The notes beneath the pieces are model-generated. The model was given only the letters and a program-made list of their open reading frames with translations. It did not search any database and was not told where the DNA came from. This document shows, piece after piece, positions 48,655 to 61,024 of a stretch of 64,000 bases of DNA. The position numbers and the translations under genes are program-made. The DNA is from Himantopus leucocephalus. Its lineage: Eukaryota > Chordata > Aves > Charadriiformes > Recurvirostridae. How positions within the stretch are numbered: position 1 is the stretch's first letter; every line of letters starts with the position of its first letter. The stretch is taken from assembly GCA_003993805.1 (NCBI GenBank), contig RSEF01000004.1:3853236-3917235 (forward strand). The letters run 5' to 3'.

Positions 48655-50934
48655 AAGCCTTTGAGAAGGGTTGTTTTGCAGTGTTTTTTTCTTTTTGTGA
48701 AGAGCTGTGCACTCTAATTGGCATACATATGTTTGGTGGAACATACACTTTAGTACAATTACAGTGTGAGTTTTGGGTCTTGCAGTTGTTTGTGGACGTC
48801 TTTAATGATTCAGCTTTTTGTAGTATGACACTTCACGGCATGATGTCTTCCTTACACTAAAATCTTTTTTAAAAAGAAGTCTTGTATCACCCTGAATCAA
48901 AGAGATAATGTACTTGCTGCAGCGAAGTGTGGTCCACTTCTACCCTCACGCACATGTGCATAATTCTCCGTGTCACTTCTGCTGGCTGACAGTAGGATGT
49001 GACCCTACCAGCCTGGGGTTTTCCCACCAAACCGCCCCACTACACACAATGGAATAACTCAAATCAGCATTTGATCTTATGAATTTAATAGGCAGTTCTT
49101 TCCACTGAATTTAATTTTGATTGATCAGTCAGGTCTTGCACTTTAAAAAAAGTGTAATGCCTGCAACATAGAATATTTCAATTCAATATGCTTCAGGGGA
49201 CGGCTACATTTCGGGACAGATACTTGTAGTGATGTGACAGTAGTCACTGTGCTCTGTTTGCATACTAAGTAGATGAGTTCATGAAGCATTATACTTGAGA
49301 AACCCTCAGCTATGCTCTGTAGAACAAATTTGATCTTTGATACTCAGGGGAAAACTTCAGGAGTATAAAGCCTCAAGTGTCTCCGCTAACATGTGGATTA
49401 CTGCTTATACATGTCTTGTAGGTCCAGTGTCAAAAAGACTTTAAGACACGTGGTGCTTCATAAAGACAAATTTGAACTAATTTGCTGTGGTATTTTTGCA
49501 CAAACCTGCATGGCCTGGACGCAGTGAAATTTGCATTGGACTCATCTCCTCAGGTGATGGCATTTTAACAGCCCCTCCAGGAAAGCAGGATTTTATTGGG
49601 CTGCGATGTACATTTGCATCAGCGGTAACTCTTCACTGATTCTGTGTTAATGGTATAAAGTCTGTACCTTTTCTTTCAGGCTATTTTTCAGAAAAGCCTG
49701 AAGTTAAACTGTGCTTAACTTACAGCTTCTTCACCGTAGTAATTCCTTTTGTCATTGCTCTATCAGGCTAAAACGTCCACGCTGCTAACAGCTTTCCTCG
49801 CGCTGATGAAGGCAGGTATCCATCAGGTTAATTTTGGTGCCTTCACTGGAGGCACCAAAGGTGTTCAGGTGATGCTGTGTCACATGAAGCGGTTTAACAA
49901 GGTCCAGGGCTTCACATGACTCTATCCTGCTCAGAAGAGCGTGTTGTGTATGGCAACCACCACTACTGAGAAAAAAACAGAGATTTTTAATCAGGTAAAC
50001 TCCCTGTTTAACAGACTTTTGGAGGGGGTTTCAGATGCTTTGGGGGGCAGGGGGAGTGAAAAGGTTGATGTGGGCTGGAGTTACTGGCATTGTTCTTGTT
50101 GAATCTGAGCTGTGACATGCTGAGGGACAAACCAGAGTGTCCCAAGGCACACGTAAGGGGGTACTGGGAGAAGCAAAGAGAGGACATGCGCCTTTCGGCC
50201 AGTGCACGTCCCGCTGGCTGCAGCCCCGTGTCAGGAGGGAGGTGGGTGTAGCACCAGCAGCTACAGCCAGGCTGAGACCCGCTGAACTCGTCACAGCTTT
50301 AGCACGCATGGCACTTTGGATTCCAGTGTCTCACAGCTCCTGAATCTGGAAAGAGCTGCAGAAGGGACATCCTTTGTGGGTAACATCAGGGTGCAAAACT
50401 GCACCTGCTGCTGCTGTAGCCCTGGCCAGCACCTCCAGCGGGAACAGCGCCACTAACCCAGCTCTGCTGCCAAGCCCAGGAGAGGGGCACTATGCCCCTG
50501 AGCCACCCCGGGCCCTCCTTGCCTGCTGGACACTGCCAGGGCTGTGTGTGGGCTATGGTGCTGCAGTGGCCAGGCTGTCCCGCGTCTGGCTGGGTGGCTG
50601 TGGAGGGGCCGGTGACGGGGGTAAGCATTCGGGCTGGGGGCCAGGGCTGCTGGTGACGTGGGAGGCTTCTCTCCCAGACCCCGACATGGGGGCTCTCCTG
50701 CTAGCTGCTCCTTCCCTTCCAGGTCCCGGGGTTCTCTCCTTCCCCTGGCCCACGCAGGGCTCCCGCCTGGGCTTCTCATCTGCCTGCGAATGGGCGAGAT
50801 GCTGGGGCTGGAGCCGCGGGCATTTGCATCTCCGACAGGCACATGTGAGCAATGTGCCTTTAAGACTAGCAGGAGAGCAATAGTATCTCCCTCCCTCCCG
50901 TTAATTGTAGCATGTTTTTCAGCGATGCTTTCCA
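48655..50934. other. unique non-coding stretch, GC rising to the right
   Basis: No supportable gene. Three exact octamer motifs (ATTTGCAT) lie at 49529-49536, 49612-49619 and 50822-50829. A hairpin at 49833-49859 is listed separately. From about 50140 GC content rises and long chance open frames appear on both strands (for example 50374-50883 plus). Their low-complexity Pro/Gly/Ala composition and the lack of domains argue against coding. Confidence 0.55.
49821..49874. repeat. imperfect hairpin with 10-bp perfect core stem
   Basis: TTTGGTGCCT (49833-49842) and AGGCACCAAA (49850-49859) are perfect reverse complements around the 7-nt loop TCACTGG. Outer arms CATCA (49821-49825) and TGATG (49870-49874) also pair, giving a possible 54-nt imperfect hairpin. 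It is shorter than a normal microRNA precursor and nothing shows that it is transcribed. Confidence 0.6.
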
Positions 50935-51380
50935 GTCACATTCGCAGGCTGTGAGAGGGAGCAGCGCTGAAGCTTGCCGGCGGAGCGCCGTGCTCGCCTG
51001 CGGCGTGGGTGCCCGCAGGTGATGGGCAGCGCCTGGGGCCGGAGAGCTTTGATGCCACAAGCAGAAGCCCTGCGTGCCTGAGTTTCAGTGACACTGCCGG
51101 GCTCACCACGTCACCCGTGCCCCTCACCTCCTCACCTGCGTGGCTGTGGCCTCCAGCCGCAGGGCCAGCACCCTGGCCACCTCACGCCAGCGGCCCTCGC
51201 AGGGGCTCCTGCCTGAGCGACAAGCGGTGCTTTGCCAGCGCTTGGGGACCTGCAGCGGGTGATGCAGCGGGAGCGCGTGCTGCCTGGCCGGGGATGCTGC
51301 TGGCTGCCGAGGGGACACCTGGCTCCCCCGGCGCAAAGTGACTGCAACTAACTCCAGGTTGGGACTACTTCTCGGAGGAT
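50935..51380. promoter_or_regulatory. CpG-rich block, possible CpG island or promoter
   Basis: I count about 33 CpG dinucleotides in roughly 445 bp at about 64 percent GC, an observed/expected ratio near 0.7. That contrasts sharply with the CpG-poor remainder of the window and meets usual CpG-island thresholds. An octamer ATTTGCAT lies about 110 bp upstream on the + side (50822-50829). No TATA box is obvious. It could be the promoter or first exon of a gene in either direction, an enhancer, or GC-biased non-functional sequence. Both strands contain long open frames (for example 51124-51708 minus, 194 codons) that I attribute to GC content. Confidence 0.4.
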
Positions 51381-54300
51381 GCCCTGTGTGTCTCCAGTCA
51401 CTCCTCTCTGGCCTCACTGCAGAATATTTGGGGTCGCTTGCTCGCCTCTGCTGAGGGGGGACAGAGGCGCAGGCCTCCAGAGGGTTAAGAGCATCTGCCT
51501 TTACGCCGAGTGTTGGAGCAGGAAAGAATCTGCAGAGATACATGTGCAGCAATTCAACTGCTGCTGCTCTCCCAGGCTGCTGCTGCTGCAGTTCAGGGTG
51601 TGAGAGAAGCCGCGCTGCTCGCAGAAGATGCTGTCTCGGTGTGTCCGAAGCGCCAGGCATGGCAGCAGAGCCCCGGCTGCCTGAGCTGGGGTAAATGTCT
51701 CCATCCAAGAGGAATTATGTTGACTTGCTGGCTCTGTTGGCTCACTGAGGTAGGTGCTGCTGCCTGTGCGATACGCTGTGGTCTTTGCCGGGGGGATACA
51801 GTCCTCGCCTCAGCCTGGGCTATAGAATGAAAAAATCTTCCCATGGGAGCAGGGTTTAGTTTGCAGGGTTTAATGCCAGACAGAAGTATGTGTGCGTGGT
51901 TTTTGTGTGTGCAGTGGGGAGGAGAGACCAAAGGGTACCTCGGTGATACCTTTCATGCCTGGCAATAAAGTTGTGGCACTTAATTGGAACAAACTTCCCT
52001 TGGTCTCTGTGGAATGCGCCTGGGAGCTTTTCCTTCTTCCTGGCATATGACCTTTCGGAGGGGTTGGCTGCAGTGCGCTGGGTGATGCTTCGGTTGGGAA
52101 ACAGGGACACAGTGCACTCTACAGGTCCCTTCATTCCACTCCCCTGGACCGGGGGAGGACAGAGGACACTCACCTGGAGGGAGAAAATGTGGCTGACAGG
52201 GAGGTGGTGTGTTTTGGAGGAGTGAAATTACACTGAAAGGAAGAAAAGAGGTGCTTTTCCTTAAGGAAGAGGGAAATTTAAGGTCCTAAGGGTTGATCTT
52301 GGTGTTTGGAAGTAGCGAAGGAAATTTGTTTTAGAATCAGTCTGTGTACGAGTGGGTGTTTGTGTTCTGCGTTCCCAGCCCGGTGGAGAGGAGTTTTCTT
52401 CATCTTTGCTTCATAACTGCTTTACCACCTCCAACCTTCGCTTGAGGATTTTTTCCACCAACACCCGGGGAGAGAAAAACCACCAGTGCCATCGAATTTC
52501 CTTAGGCTTGTTTAGGAAGGTGCCTTCTTGGGAAACCCCTGACAAAATCCATAGCAGCTAATCCTGTTCCTTTCTCACCGGCGGGGCATGCATTTTCGGT
52601 TTGTCTTGAGACCTCCAGTGGGAGCTTTACTCTGGAAAGATGAAGCTGAAAGAGAAGTTTTCAAACATTTTTCCCCGGAGAAGCAGGGTGTTGGGCATTG
52701 GATACCTATTTGATTTGGTTCTCCTGGTTGACCTACATGTATATGTTTGCGTGTTGGCTCCTGAGCACGGGAGCGCAGACCCTGCTGAGGAAACCTGGCC
52801 GTGCAGAATAGGTCGGTGCTGCCCAGCTTACGTGCCTGGATCACGCGGAGGGAGGTTTGTGCACATTTCTGGTACTGCAGATCTATTGAGATAGCAGAGC
52901 CAATGGTGCCAGTGCTGTGTAACTGTTTTGGAAGTGTTTCTGTGGCATCCTCGCAGAAAGAATGTGTTACTGATAACGGCACTCTTCAGGAAAAAAAGCA
53001 GGACTGTCATCTGAACCTCAAATCTTCTTAGTCACTTTTGTTTTCTTTAGTCAGGACTTCCTGAGTGGAGGGTGTTGCTGCCCAAGCAGTTTGCTCTGAG
53101 CATTTATTGTTGCCCCCTCAACTTCCCCAGGGCTGTTTTGCTGCACTGGGCTCAGCACTGACGTATGTCATAGGGAAAGCTGGAGGAGGATCCCCCTTTT
53201 TAGCTGTAATTTGGGCCCAAATGCAGGCAAGAACATGTTTCCTTTTTTTGGACACTTGTACATCCTCCTTTGGCATCCTGTAGAGAAGAGCTCTGCTGTG
53301 TTAGAGGTGGAGGAGCAGAAGTGGGTCTGGTGGATTCGCTGCTGTGTATGACTCAAGAAGGCACAAGCCCTGTGGGGAGGGAGGCTGGGATGGTGCCTGG
53401 GGAGTAGCTGCTCCTCTCCGTCCTGGGAAAGAGGATTCCTTCTTCCTCACGCAGGAGGTAGAGCTGGGCAGCAGTGCTCCATAGCAACACTTGTTTCACC
53501 CCCAAAGAGGAGAAAAATCTCCTGGCTTCACTCAGATAGGTGAAAACACAAGCGTAGGAACACCCAGTGGAGTTTCACCGGTGTAATACCGCTGTAAGGT
53601 CATCTGAATGACTTCTCTCTAGAAGAGCACTTATAAAGGGTGGTGAGTGTTAAATAACCCAATTGCCTGTGCAGGGAACACGAGAAAAATTATATGGTAG
53701 TCATCCCATTTACCGCTATTTGCGCGGAGGCAGAATGGTGATCAGAACTGGCTGCATTAAAGTAAAATGCTTCTCACAAATATGCTTTCAAAATTCAAAA
53801 TTAATTTGTGTGCTTGTTGGCCAGCAACTGTTTTGGTTCACTATTCCAACAAGTGATTTTTTTCACAAAGTACTTTTGCGAAACCAGCAAAATGTTGGCG
53901 TATATTCACGTGTGACGTGGTCTGAAGGAGCGGATGGGAATTCGTGCCGTACAGCTGTGCTCCCATCCGCTCGAGAAATCAAACCAGTACATTTGAACTA
54001 CTGATTATCTCTAAACAGCCTTTCTGGTCAGTAATAAAGTTTTGCATTAAACTCTAATTATGTGGAATTTGAGAGCTATTTGCTAGAGTTAATAATGGTA
54101 ATTCTTAAAATTTTCATTTATTAAATGGGGGCTGGTCAGCATCGCGTGTCACACGCACTGTAGCGGTACCATCCTCTGCCTGACGGTCACATAACTGCCG
54201 GCCCCACCGAGCAGGGGCAGGGCTCCTTGGTGTGCCCCACGTGTGCCCCGCTGCCAGACGAGGCTAAGCTGGACGCTCGTCTGCGCCCAGCGGTGACCTG

Positions 54301-55592
54301 GCAGCAGCGATGCTGGCATCCCAGGGGGATTCGCCTTTTCGGAGCCAAATGCCTGGCCTCGTCTATCAGGCTCTGCGCCTGGCGAGGCAGGCTGGCACAG
54401 TGGCCAGTCGTGCGCTGCTCGGCGGTCACAGCGGGTGCAGGGAACAGATAACAGACAAGCGCAAAGGGAATAAATCGAATCTTCAAGAAGGATTTGCTAA
54501 GGAGTGATTTTCCTGGTTTCTGTGGAGAGGTAAACGAAGGCCAGTCGTTAGGTGCCTGCAGTCTTTCAGAAACTGTTGCAGTTGTATGTTTTGGATGCTG
54601 CTACAGGTGATGAAGGCCTGTGGTCCAGAAACTGTTGAATCGGAGATAAACTGCCTTTCTGATGGTGCCTGGGGTGTCTTTAAGAAACTGTGCTGCTGCA
54701 TTTGCAATCTATCTGGCTTTGTACCACTTATAAAATGCATTCACAGTAGGTGGTGGCATCAGCCTCCTCTTAGTGAATGCAGATATTTATATTATGCAAA
54801 AGGTTTTCTCACTTTGCTGCATTCAGATGATGGCTGGAGATACCATTCCTGTTCGATAAAAAATTGAGTCTGACTTTAGAGGTGAATTCAAAGAGCAATT
54901 TCTATTTAATATATATAGCAGCAAATAGGAACAAAGCTGCTTAAAGATTACTTTAATGATGAATCATTATATGGCTCTCACCAGTCTGAAAAGCAATAAA
55001 AGTAAAAATGGAGTGCTAGGATTTAGTCGCTTAGAAAATGTGTAGAAAGGGACCTGTATCGTAGGGTGGGTTTTGCAGCACATCAAAGTAAAAATATTTT
55101 GAGGTGCAAAAGTATCAAGTGACCTTCCACCCCGCAGATAACAGGCAGCTGCTCCCTATTGTTTGTTGTTCCAGAGGGTTATTTTCTTGGGTTCTTAGTC
55201 ACTCTTAGTATTATTTTATTTGTGTTTTAAACGCTGACTGCTTTCCCCCCCCCAGCCCTGTTTCAGGGCAGATGCTGTCATAATACTTTTTTCTTTTGAA
55301 TGCTGTAATTTTTATTACTAATCCTAATTAAATGCTGTAACTTTTGAAAACCAGATTAATTTGAACCATCAGCCCCATGCAAATGCTGCAATCATCAGAG
55401 ATCATAAAACGTTCACGGGACCGTGATTTTACGACAGAGCTGCGGTGGCATGTGTCCAAGGATCTTGCTACCTTTGTTCAGGTGACTTGGATTGTAACGT
55501 GTGTGTAGTGCAGCATGGATAGAAATGATACGTTCCTCAGCTGTTGTGTTGCACTTTCTTGCCGTAAGTCAACAAATATTAGAGAAATGGCA
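51381..55592. other. unique non-coding stretch
   Basis: No gene is assigned. The first 400 bp stays GC-rich with short CTG runs (about 51555-51595). A smaller CpG-rich pocket lies at about 54190-54430. AT-rich sequence around 55280-55400 has TAATCCTAATTA and an octamer ATGCAAAT (55377-55384), which resembles conserved regulatory DNA. A C9 run is near 55247. Confidence 0.5.
54190..54430. promoter_or_regulatory. small CpG-rich pocket
   Basis: This is a short stretch with many CpGs in otherwise AT-rich DNA. It may be a minor CpG island or GC-biased unique sequence. No promoter motif is evident. Confidence 0.2.
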
Positions 55593-55762
55593 TTGCCCAG
55601 AGAATTTGTGGAGGCCCCATCCCTGGAGGTGTTCAAGGCCAGGTTGGACAGGGCTTGGAGCAACCTGGGCTGGTGGGAGGTGTTCCTGCCCAGGGCAGGG
55701 TGCTGGAACTCGATGATCTTCAAGGTCCCTTCCAACCTAAACCATTCTATGATTCTATGACA
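55593..55762 (+). mobile_element. CR1 LINE, short 3' end
   Basis: This is a sense CR1 tail of about 170 bp. It starts at TTGCCCAGAGAATTTGTGGA, runs through GGAGGTGTTCAAGGCCAGGT and GGAGCAACCTGGGCTGGTGG, and ends in ATTCTATGATTCTATG, two full terminal 8-mers. This is the best preserved 3' terminus in the window. Confidence 0.95.
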
Positions 55763-56114
55763 TCACCTCTCCCATCACTGACATACTCTTTCCTCTCTAT
55801 AAATACCGTATGAATTCTACAGTTTCTGCACAATAGACAAGGAGGCAGATAGAGCTGGGAAGTTGTTGCACACCAAAATTGCACTTTATTTGTGAGCTGG
55901 GTAGTAGTGGACATGATACAGGTAGTGAAATATATACAGGTCACCCAAAACATTTCCACCCTCAGGCCACGGTCCATGAACTCAGGTTGCACAGAAGCTA
56001 CTTCAGATGGTTTGATCCCCAGCCAGGACACGCGCTGATCACTTCAGTCTCCAGGGCAGCGCGACAGATACTGTGAGGTTCTGGTAATCTGGTTCCTTTT
56101 AGAGCAATCTTTCG

Positions 56115-56116
<2 letters not shown>

Positions 56117-56172
<56 letters not shown>
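56117..56172. repeat. T56 homopolymer followed by a single N
   Basis: Fifty-six consecutive T, then N at 56173, then unique sequence. It is not a CR1 tail, since CR1 ends in ATTCTATG 8-mers. It is either a very long A/T tract or an assembly or polishing artefact. Confidence 0.85.
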
Positions 56173-56784
56173 NACTCAAGCAGTGGCAAAGTTGGTGGTG
56201 ACATTAGGGAAGACCTTACTGGTCATTACGGACGTAATTACCCAGCACTGAAAGACAGAAAGGTGTTAATCTGACACTGCAAACGTTCACGTTGGAGTTC
56301 ATTGTTTAGACTTTCTTCTCAGCAGAGGAAAAGGTGCTCTGAGGGAGGCATTACCTGTACTTATTTTAGGAGTCTACGGTAACACGTGATGAATCACAGG
56401 CTAGAAATGCCCCGTCCTCTCTAGTCACGCAGATGGTGTGGGGGGTGGCTTAGCACTAGAGGGACCCCACCAAGCAATGGCGGCTGGTTTCAGTCCTCAT
56501 CCAGCAAACCGCTCAGCTCCACCTAAGCTGCTCCAGGCTCCTTTGAGGGGTTTGGTGGGAACGAGAGGCACAGTGGAGGATCCGACCCTGTGGGTTTAAC
56601 TCTGCCTCGCTGAACCTGAGTCGCTTTGTCAATCCGTGCGATCGAGTGGGGCTGTGAAGTATGTGCTGCTGTTTGCCACCAAGCATCCCAACAGCAGATA
56701 CGCCTTATGGCTCTGCTCACTAGGACCTGGTGCTGCTGCTTGACTGTAAATATAATCTCTTTGATCGGTGCTACAAGTCATGCT

Positions 56785-56785
<1 letters not shown>

Positions 56786-56827
<42 letters not shown>
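56786..56827. repeat. C42 homopolymer followed by A and a single N
   Basis: Forty-two consecutive C, then A, N, A. The tract is bounded by TACAAGT (56772-56778) and its reverse complement ACTTGTA (56830-56836). Its minus strand is a pure G tract able to form G-quadruplexes. Pure C tracts of this length are rare, and the adjacent N suggests low consensus quality. Confidence 0.85.
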
Positions 56828-59800
56828 ANACTTGTACGTTCCAGGTTTTATGGTGAAACTGAAACGGGAAAATCTGCGTCAGTTGAGAGACTTGTGTGGA
56901 CGATATGTGTTTGTGTCGGTGGGCTTTGCGGATCTCCTGCCCACTCCCCCACCACCTGCATTGCGTGCAGGGAGTTACTATTGCAGCGAGAAGACTGGTA
57001 GTATGCCCCATAAAACATTTTATATTTGGGATTTACCCAGCAGGCTCGTCTCAGCCAAAATGTGGAATTCAGGAGTGTGTTTTCATGCCAAGACTTGCAG
57101 CATTTGACCACAAATGCCTAGCTCCGTTCTTTTTCAGCGTATGCAACATTCAGGGAGCTCTGGGCAGACATGTATGATTTTATAACAGCTATTGCTTGCA
57201 AAGGAAAAAATAAAAAAGATTGCAGAAGCATATTAATTATCCACAGTTTAATGTATATAGTGGTTTGCAAACAGTTATTGTGGACATTGTTATCTGAAAG
57301 ACTGTAATTTTAACGGTTCTAATGGGGGCTATTGTAGGTCTACTGAAACTCTTACAGTTATGGTTTGATTTTAATATGGGGTCTGTTTGGAAAAGCCTGT
57401 ATTTTTAGATTTTATGGTACCCAGTATTATGTGCTTGGCTTATGACAATAAAATCATAGTTGACTGCTGCAATGGATGTGAATATTTCTGTATCAAAGAG
57501 GTCTCTTGCCTTGATAACTTACCTATTTTGAATTGTTAACCACCACCTTCTCTGTTTTCTAAAATCGTGTGCAAATCTAAAACCTCATGTAAGCATGTAA
57601 GTCTGAGCATTGTGGTATAGATGTGGCAAATACTGTCTAGCAGTTGTTGGTTCTGTAAGATGTGTTTGATTGTTAGGATCGTGGTGTTTGACCTCCTGAT
57701 AATAAAGGCTATAGAAAATTTCATCCAGCAATGTCTCCTTGCCTTTCAGAAGCATATTCAGCCTTATTTAAAGACTGCAGATAACTGGGACTCAAAGGTG
57801 TCCTGAGGGTAGTTGTTTCGGTGAGTAATTATTTCCAGTGATTTAAAAAAAAAAAACCAATCTGAGTTTATTTCCTTGTTCCATATGTTGAATCTTCTTC
57901 TTCCTTTGTCTGCTTAATTAAGGAGACTGCTAGTATGGAAATCATTTCCCATGATGTGGACAAATCATTGTTCAGCCGCCTTTTTGCTAAAGCGATCATA
58001 TCATTTAAACTCTTTCCACACAATCTGTTTTCAGGCCCTCCAATCCTATGCATTTCTCTCCCAGTTTTTCAGCATCTTTTCAAGCCGTGGACATTAGAGG
58101 TGGCTATTCCGGGACAGCAGAACACCACATTCTACTAATAGTCTCACTAACGCCTACGCAGAAACAACATCACCTTTCTAACCTTGGACAAAATCGCCTC
58201 TCTTCAAACATCCAAGTGTGTCGTTAGATCCTGTGGCTCCGGCATGGCCCTGGCACCTCATGTTCCATTTATCTGCCCTGACTCCCGTATATAGTTTTAA
58301 GTCTCTGATTTCCAATGTACAGTTCACCCCTCTGTTGGTGGGGTAGATCCCACCATGGCATCCTTTGATCCTAGACAAGCAGACTCGTGTTTTCCTGCGC
58401 TACAGTGTGTGATCTTTGATGGGGCCGGCCATACGAAGGCGATTGAGTTGTTTGGCTGTGGTCATCTGAGTTTGGCAACATTTATCACTTAAGCCAGTTC
58501 TGAGTCGCATTGGGCTGACAAACTTGTCTCTGTAGGCCCGGCTCATTCACTGATGGTTCCTCATTGAAGCTATATTTTGTCAATTATCAGTGATTTTTAC
58601 AGTGTTCTGTAGTAATTTTGTGTAATGTTATTCTTACAGTCAGTATGTGATGTGTCACTGAGCTGTTTGCAAAAAAACAAGCCTGCAATGCTGGCACAGC
58701 TGCTGTTCCCCCCCCCCCCGCTTTATTAAGTGTATTAAAAATCATTTCAGGATTATCCAAGAGGGCTGACGGAGGTTCCCATCACATGCAGATCCAGGGG
58801 GCCCTGCAGTTGCAACCATCCCTACTGCTTTTGGCTTCCTGCTGGCCGGTGGGTGATGGGCCCCAGGAGAGACTCAACAGATTTCTGTCACTGTTGAGGT
58901 ATTCGTAAAATCACCCATGCCAAAGATAAAGCAAATTACAAATTTGGTGCTTGATCACTTTTCTGTTTCCCCATACTTTTTGTCATTTTGGGGTTTTCTG
59001 CTGGTGTTTAAATTATTTTTCATGCCTTAGGAGTTCAGTGCCCTAGCAATTGCTCTGTGATGTTCACCTGGGACTCATATCCAGGCTGCGTAACCACCTT
59101 GACCTCTTACAATTGCTGGAGTAATATATCCCTCTGTGGTCCCTCAAAAACTCTCCTGCTCAGCTGCTCCCCTCACACTGCTGGCATCTGGGTCTTTTCC
59201 TTAGCTTGATCATCTTTTTCCATGGCTCCTCCCTTGAGGTCCTTCCCTTCCAGCAGGAATATGGAATAAAACCTTTCCTCCTCCGATAGCTGTGGTGTTG
59301 CTTTCTATTTCCCACCCCCTCAGTGCTCACCCTGGTATTTCTTATTCATTTAGCACCCCATGTCCTTATGTCTGGGACTCTGTGATTCCACCTTGAGTAA
59401 TTTTTCTCTCTCTTTTTGCCACCTTCATTTTTTCACAGTTTTTTGTCTTGAACAGTCCATTTGTTTCCTTGACATAACAATTACTGACAGCCTGGTATCC
59501 TGTCTCCAACAGTGGCAAATAGCAGATGCTTGGAAAATAATATAAGGAACAGGGTGAGAATATAATAACCCTAATATATCCTGCCAGCAGTGATCAGTAT
59601 CACGTATGCCTGACTGTGTTGTGAATGTGTTTAAGCACAGCCCAGTGGGGGATATAATGCCTAAAACCATGTTGGGGAGGAAAGGATAATTTTACAAGAT
59701 GGCAAATTTTCTTGCATAACCGCCTCTCTCCAGAAGCGCTGCCCTCTCTTTGCCTGGCGTCTCTTCCCTTCGCTCAGAAAGCCAGAGCAGCGCTGGGCTT

Positions 59801-60936
59801 GTTTCTGAGCTGGTCCTTGGGTTCATCTGCAGGGCTCCTCGCACCTCATTGAGGGGGAGCTTGTGTTTCTCCCCCTTGGAGGCTCCTTGAGGAGATGATT
59901 GCAGTGTGGCGAGATGAAGGGAGAAGTCCTTGCGTTTGGTTGTGAGCCCTTATATGATCGTGCTGCCCGACAGCTTCCTCTAAGTTTGAAGCTCTGGCTA
60001 GTTGACACAGCTGACATAGCTGCAAGTGTGATGTTGCAAAAAATTTTGTGAAAATTGTGGCCGCACAGGGGAGGGAGAGACCCAAAGCATTATTCCTCAC
60101 CTCCAGAGAGGTTACAGGTGTCTGTCCTGCTTGCCCTATGGCAGGGCAGCCCAGGAGGACTACCAGCAGCCCCACGTGGTGGCCAGGCGACTGGTAGCAC
60201 CGGCTGGCCCTGAGCTCCACAGCTGCTTTTCTCCATCAGTGGTGTGGAGATGGAGGGCTTCACATACAGCACGCAGGAGGCGCTGATGAGGGCTACCGGG
60301 ATGTGGACTTGGCTGCGGTGTGACGTTGAGGTGTATTATGACAGCCAAGGTTGTAGGAGGATGTATGTGGGGGTCTCGGGGGGATTTTTCTGCCTGGATC
60401 TTCATGGTTAATTTGGGGTTCGCTCTTTATTTCCAGATTATTAGTTTTCTGAAAACTTCTCCAGTGTTTCTTTAAATCTGAGACAAGATCTGAACTGTGT
60501 GAAGCAAGTAGAAAAATATATTTTAATTTTTTAAAATGCTAGGTTTGAAGTTGCATTTAAAAATATCTCTCTTAGCAAGTAGAATATATTATCCAGGACA
60601 CTGAGCAGCTAAATCAGAGGAGTGATGTTGCAGGCGTTAGAGCTCTAATTACTGGTTCTTCAGTTGCGCGCTTCCTCTGTTACCATCACTGCTCTAGCAG
60701 CCAACACACTTACCACAGTTGGATTTATCCTCAGCTCATGGTCAGCTTTACCGATAGAAGGATTTTATTTGAGCGTCCTATTTTCTTCATGTGATATATT
60801 TTTTGTTCATTACTGTCTGCAAAATTTTTGGAGAAGTCCTTGGAACTTCCTTAGGATAACATATGAAGGACCAATGGGAAGACAGAGGTGCTTCATTGAC
60901 ATGACTGGCCTTCAGTACCCATCTCTTCACTGTTTC

Positions 60937-61024
60937 ATAGCATCATAGAATGGTTTAGGTTGGAAAGGACCTTAAAGATGGTCTAGTCCCAACCCCCCTG
61001 CCCTGGGCAGGGACACCTCCCACC
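60937..61024 (-). mobile_element. CR1 LINE 3' end at gap edge
   Basis: This is an antisense CR1 terminus (TCATAGCATCATAGAATGGT, then GGTTTAGGTTGGAAAGGACC) running through the GGGACACCTCCCACC block into the gap. It is of the younger subfamily seen at 5.9 kb. Confidence 0.93.

Larger units (their letters stand above)
55763..60936. other. unique non-coding stretch with two extreme homopolymers
   Basis: No supportable gene. It contains T56 and C42 homopolymers (separate entries), a C12 run at 58708-58719, and AT-rich sequence at 57180-57480 with TTAATTATCC, GTTTGCAAAC and an AATAAA at about 57448 that could be conserved regulatory or 3'-UTR-like sequence. An AATAAA also occurs on the minus strand near 55889. 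Confidence 0.5.

Noticed and set aside
50374..50883. 169-codon plus-strand open frame
   Set aside because: Also in GC-rich sequence, low-complexity Gly/Pro/Ala composition, with overlapping open frames on the other strand.
51124..51708. 194-codon minus-strand open frame over the CpG-rich block
   Set aside because: GC-rich DNA has few stops. The Arg/Pro/Ala-rich translation lacks any motif and looks like the shadow of composition.
55763..56780. Processed retrocopy with the T56 tract as its poly-A tail (minus strand)
   Set aside because: There is no AATAAA upstream of the A-tract in that reading, no recognisable coding body, and poly-A retrocopies are rare in CR1-dominated bird genomes.
57130..57470. 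3'-UTR-like AT-rich sequence with AATAAA near 57448
   Set aside because: A polyadenylation hexamer alone is frequent by chance, and no upstream coding exon supports a transcript end.
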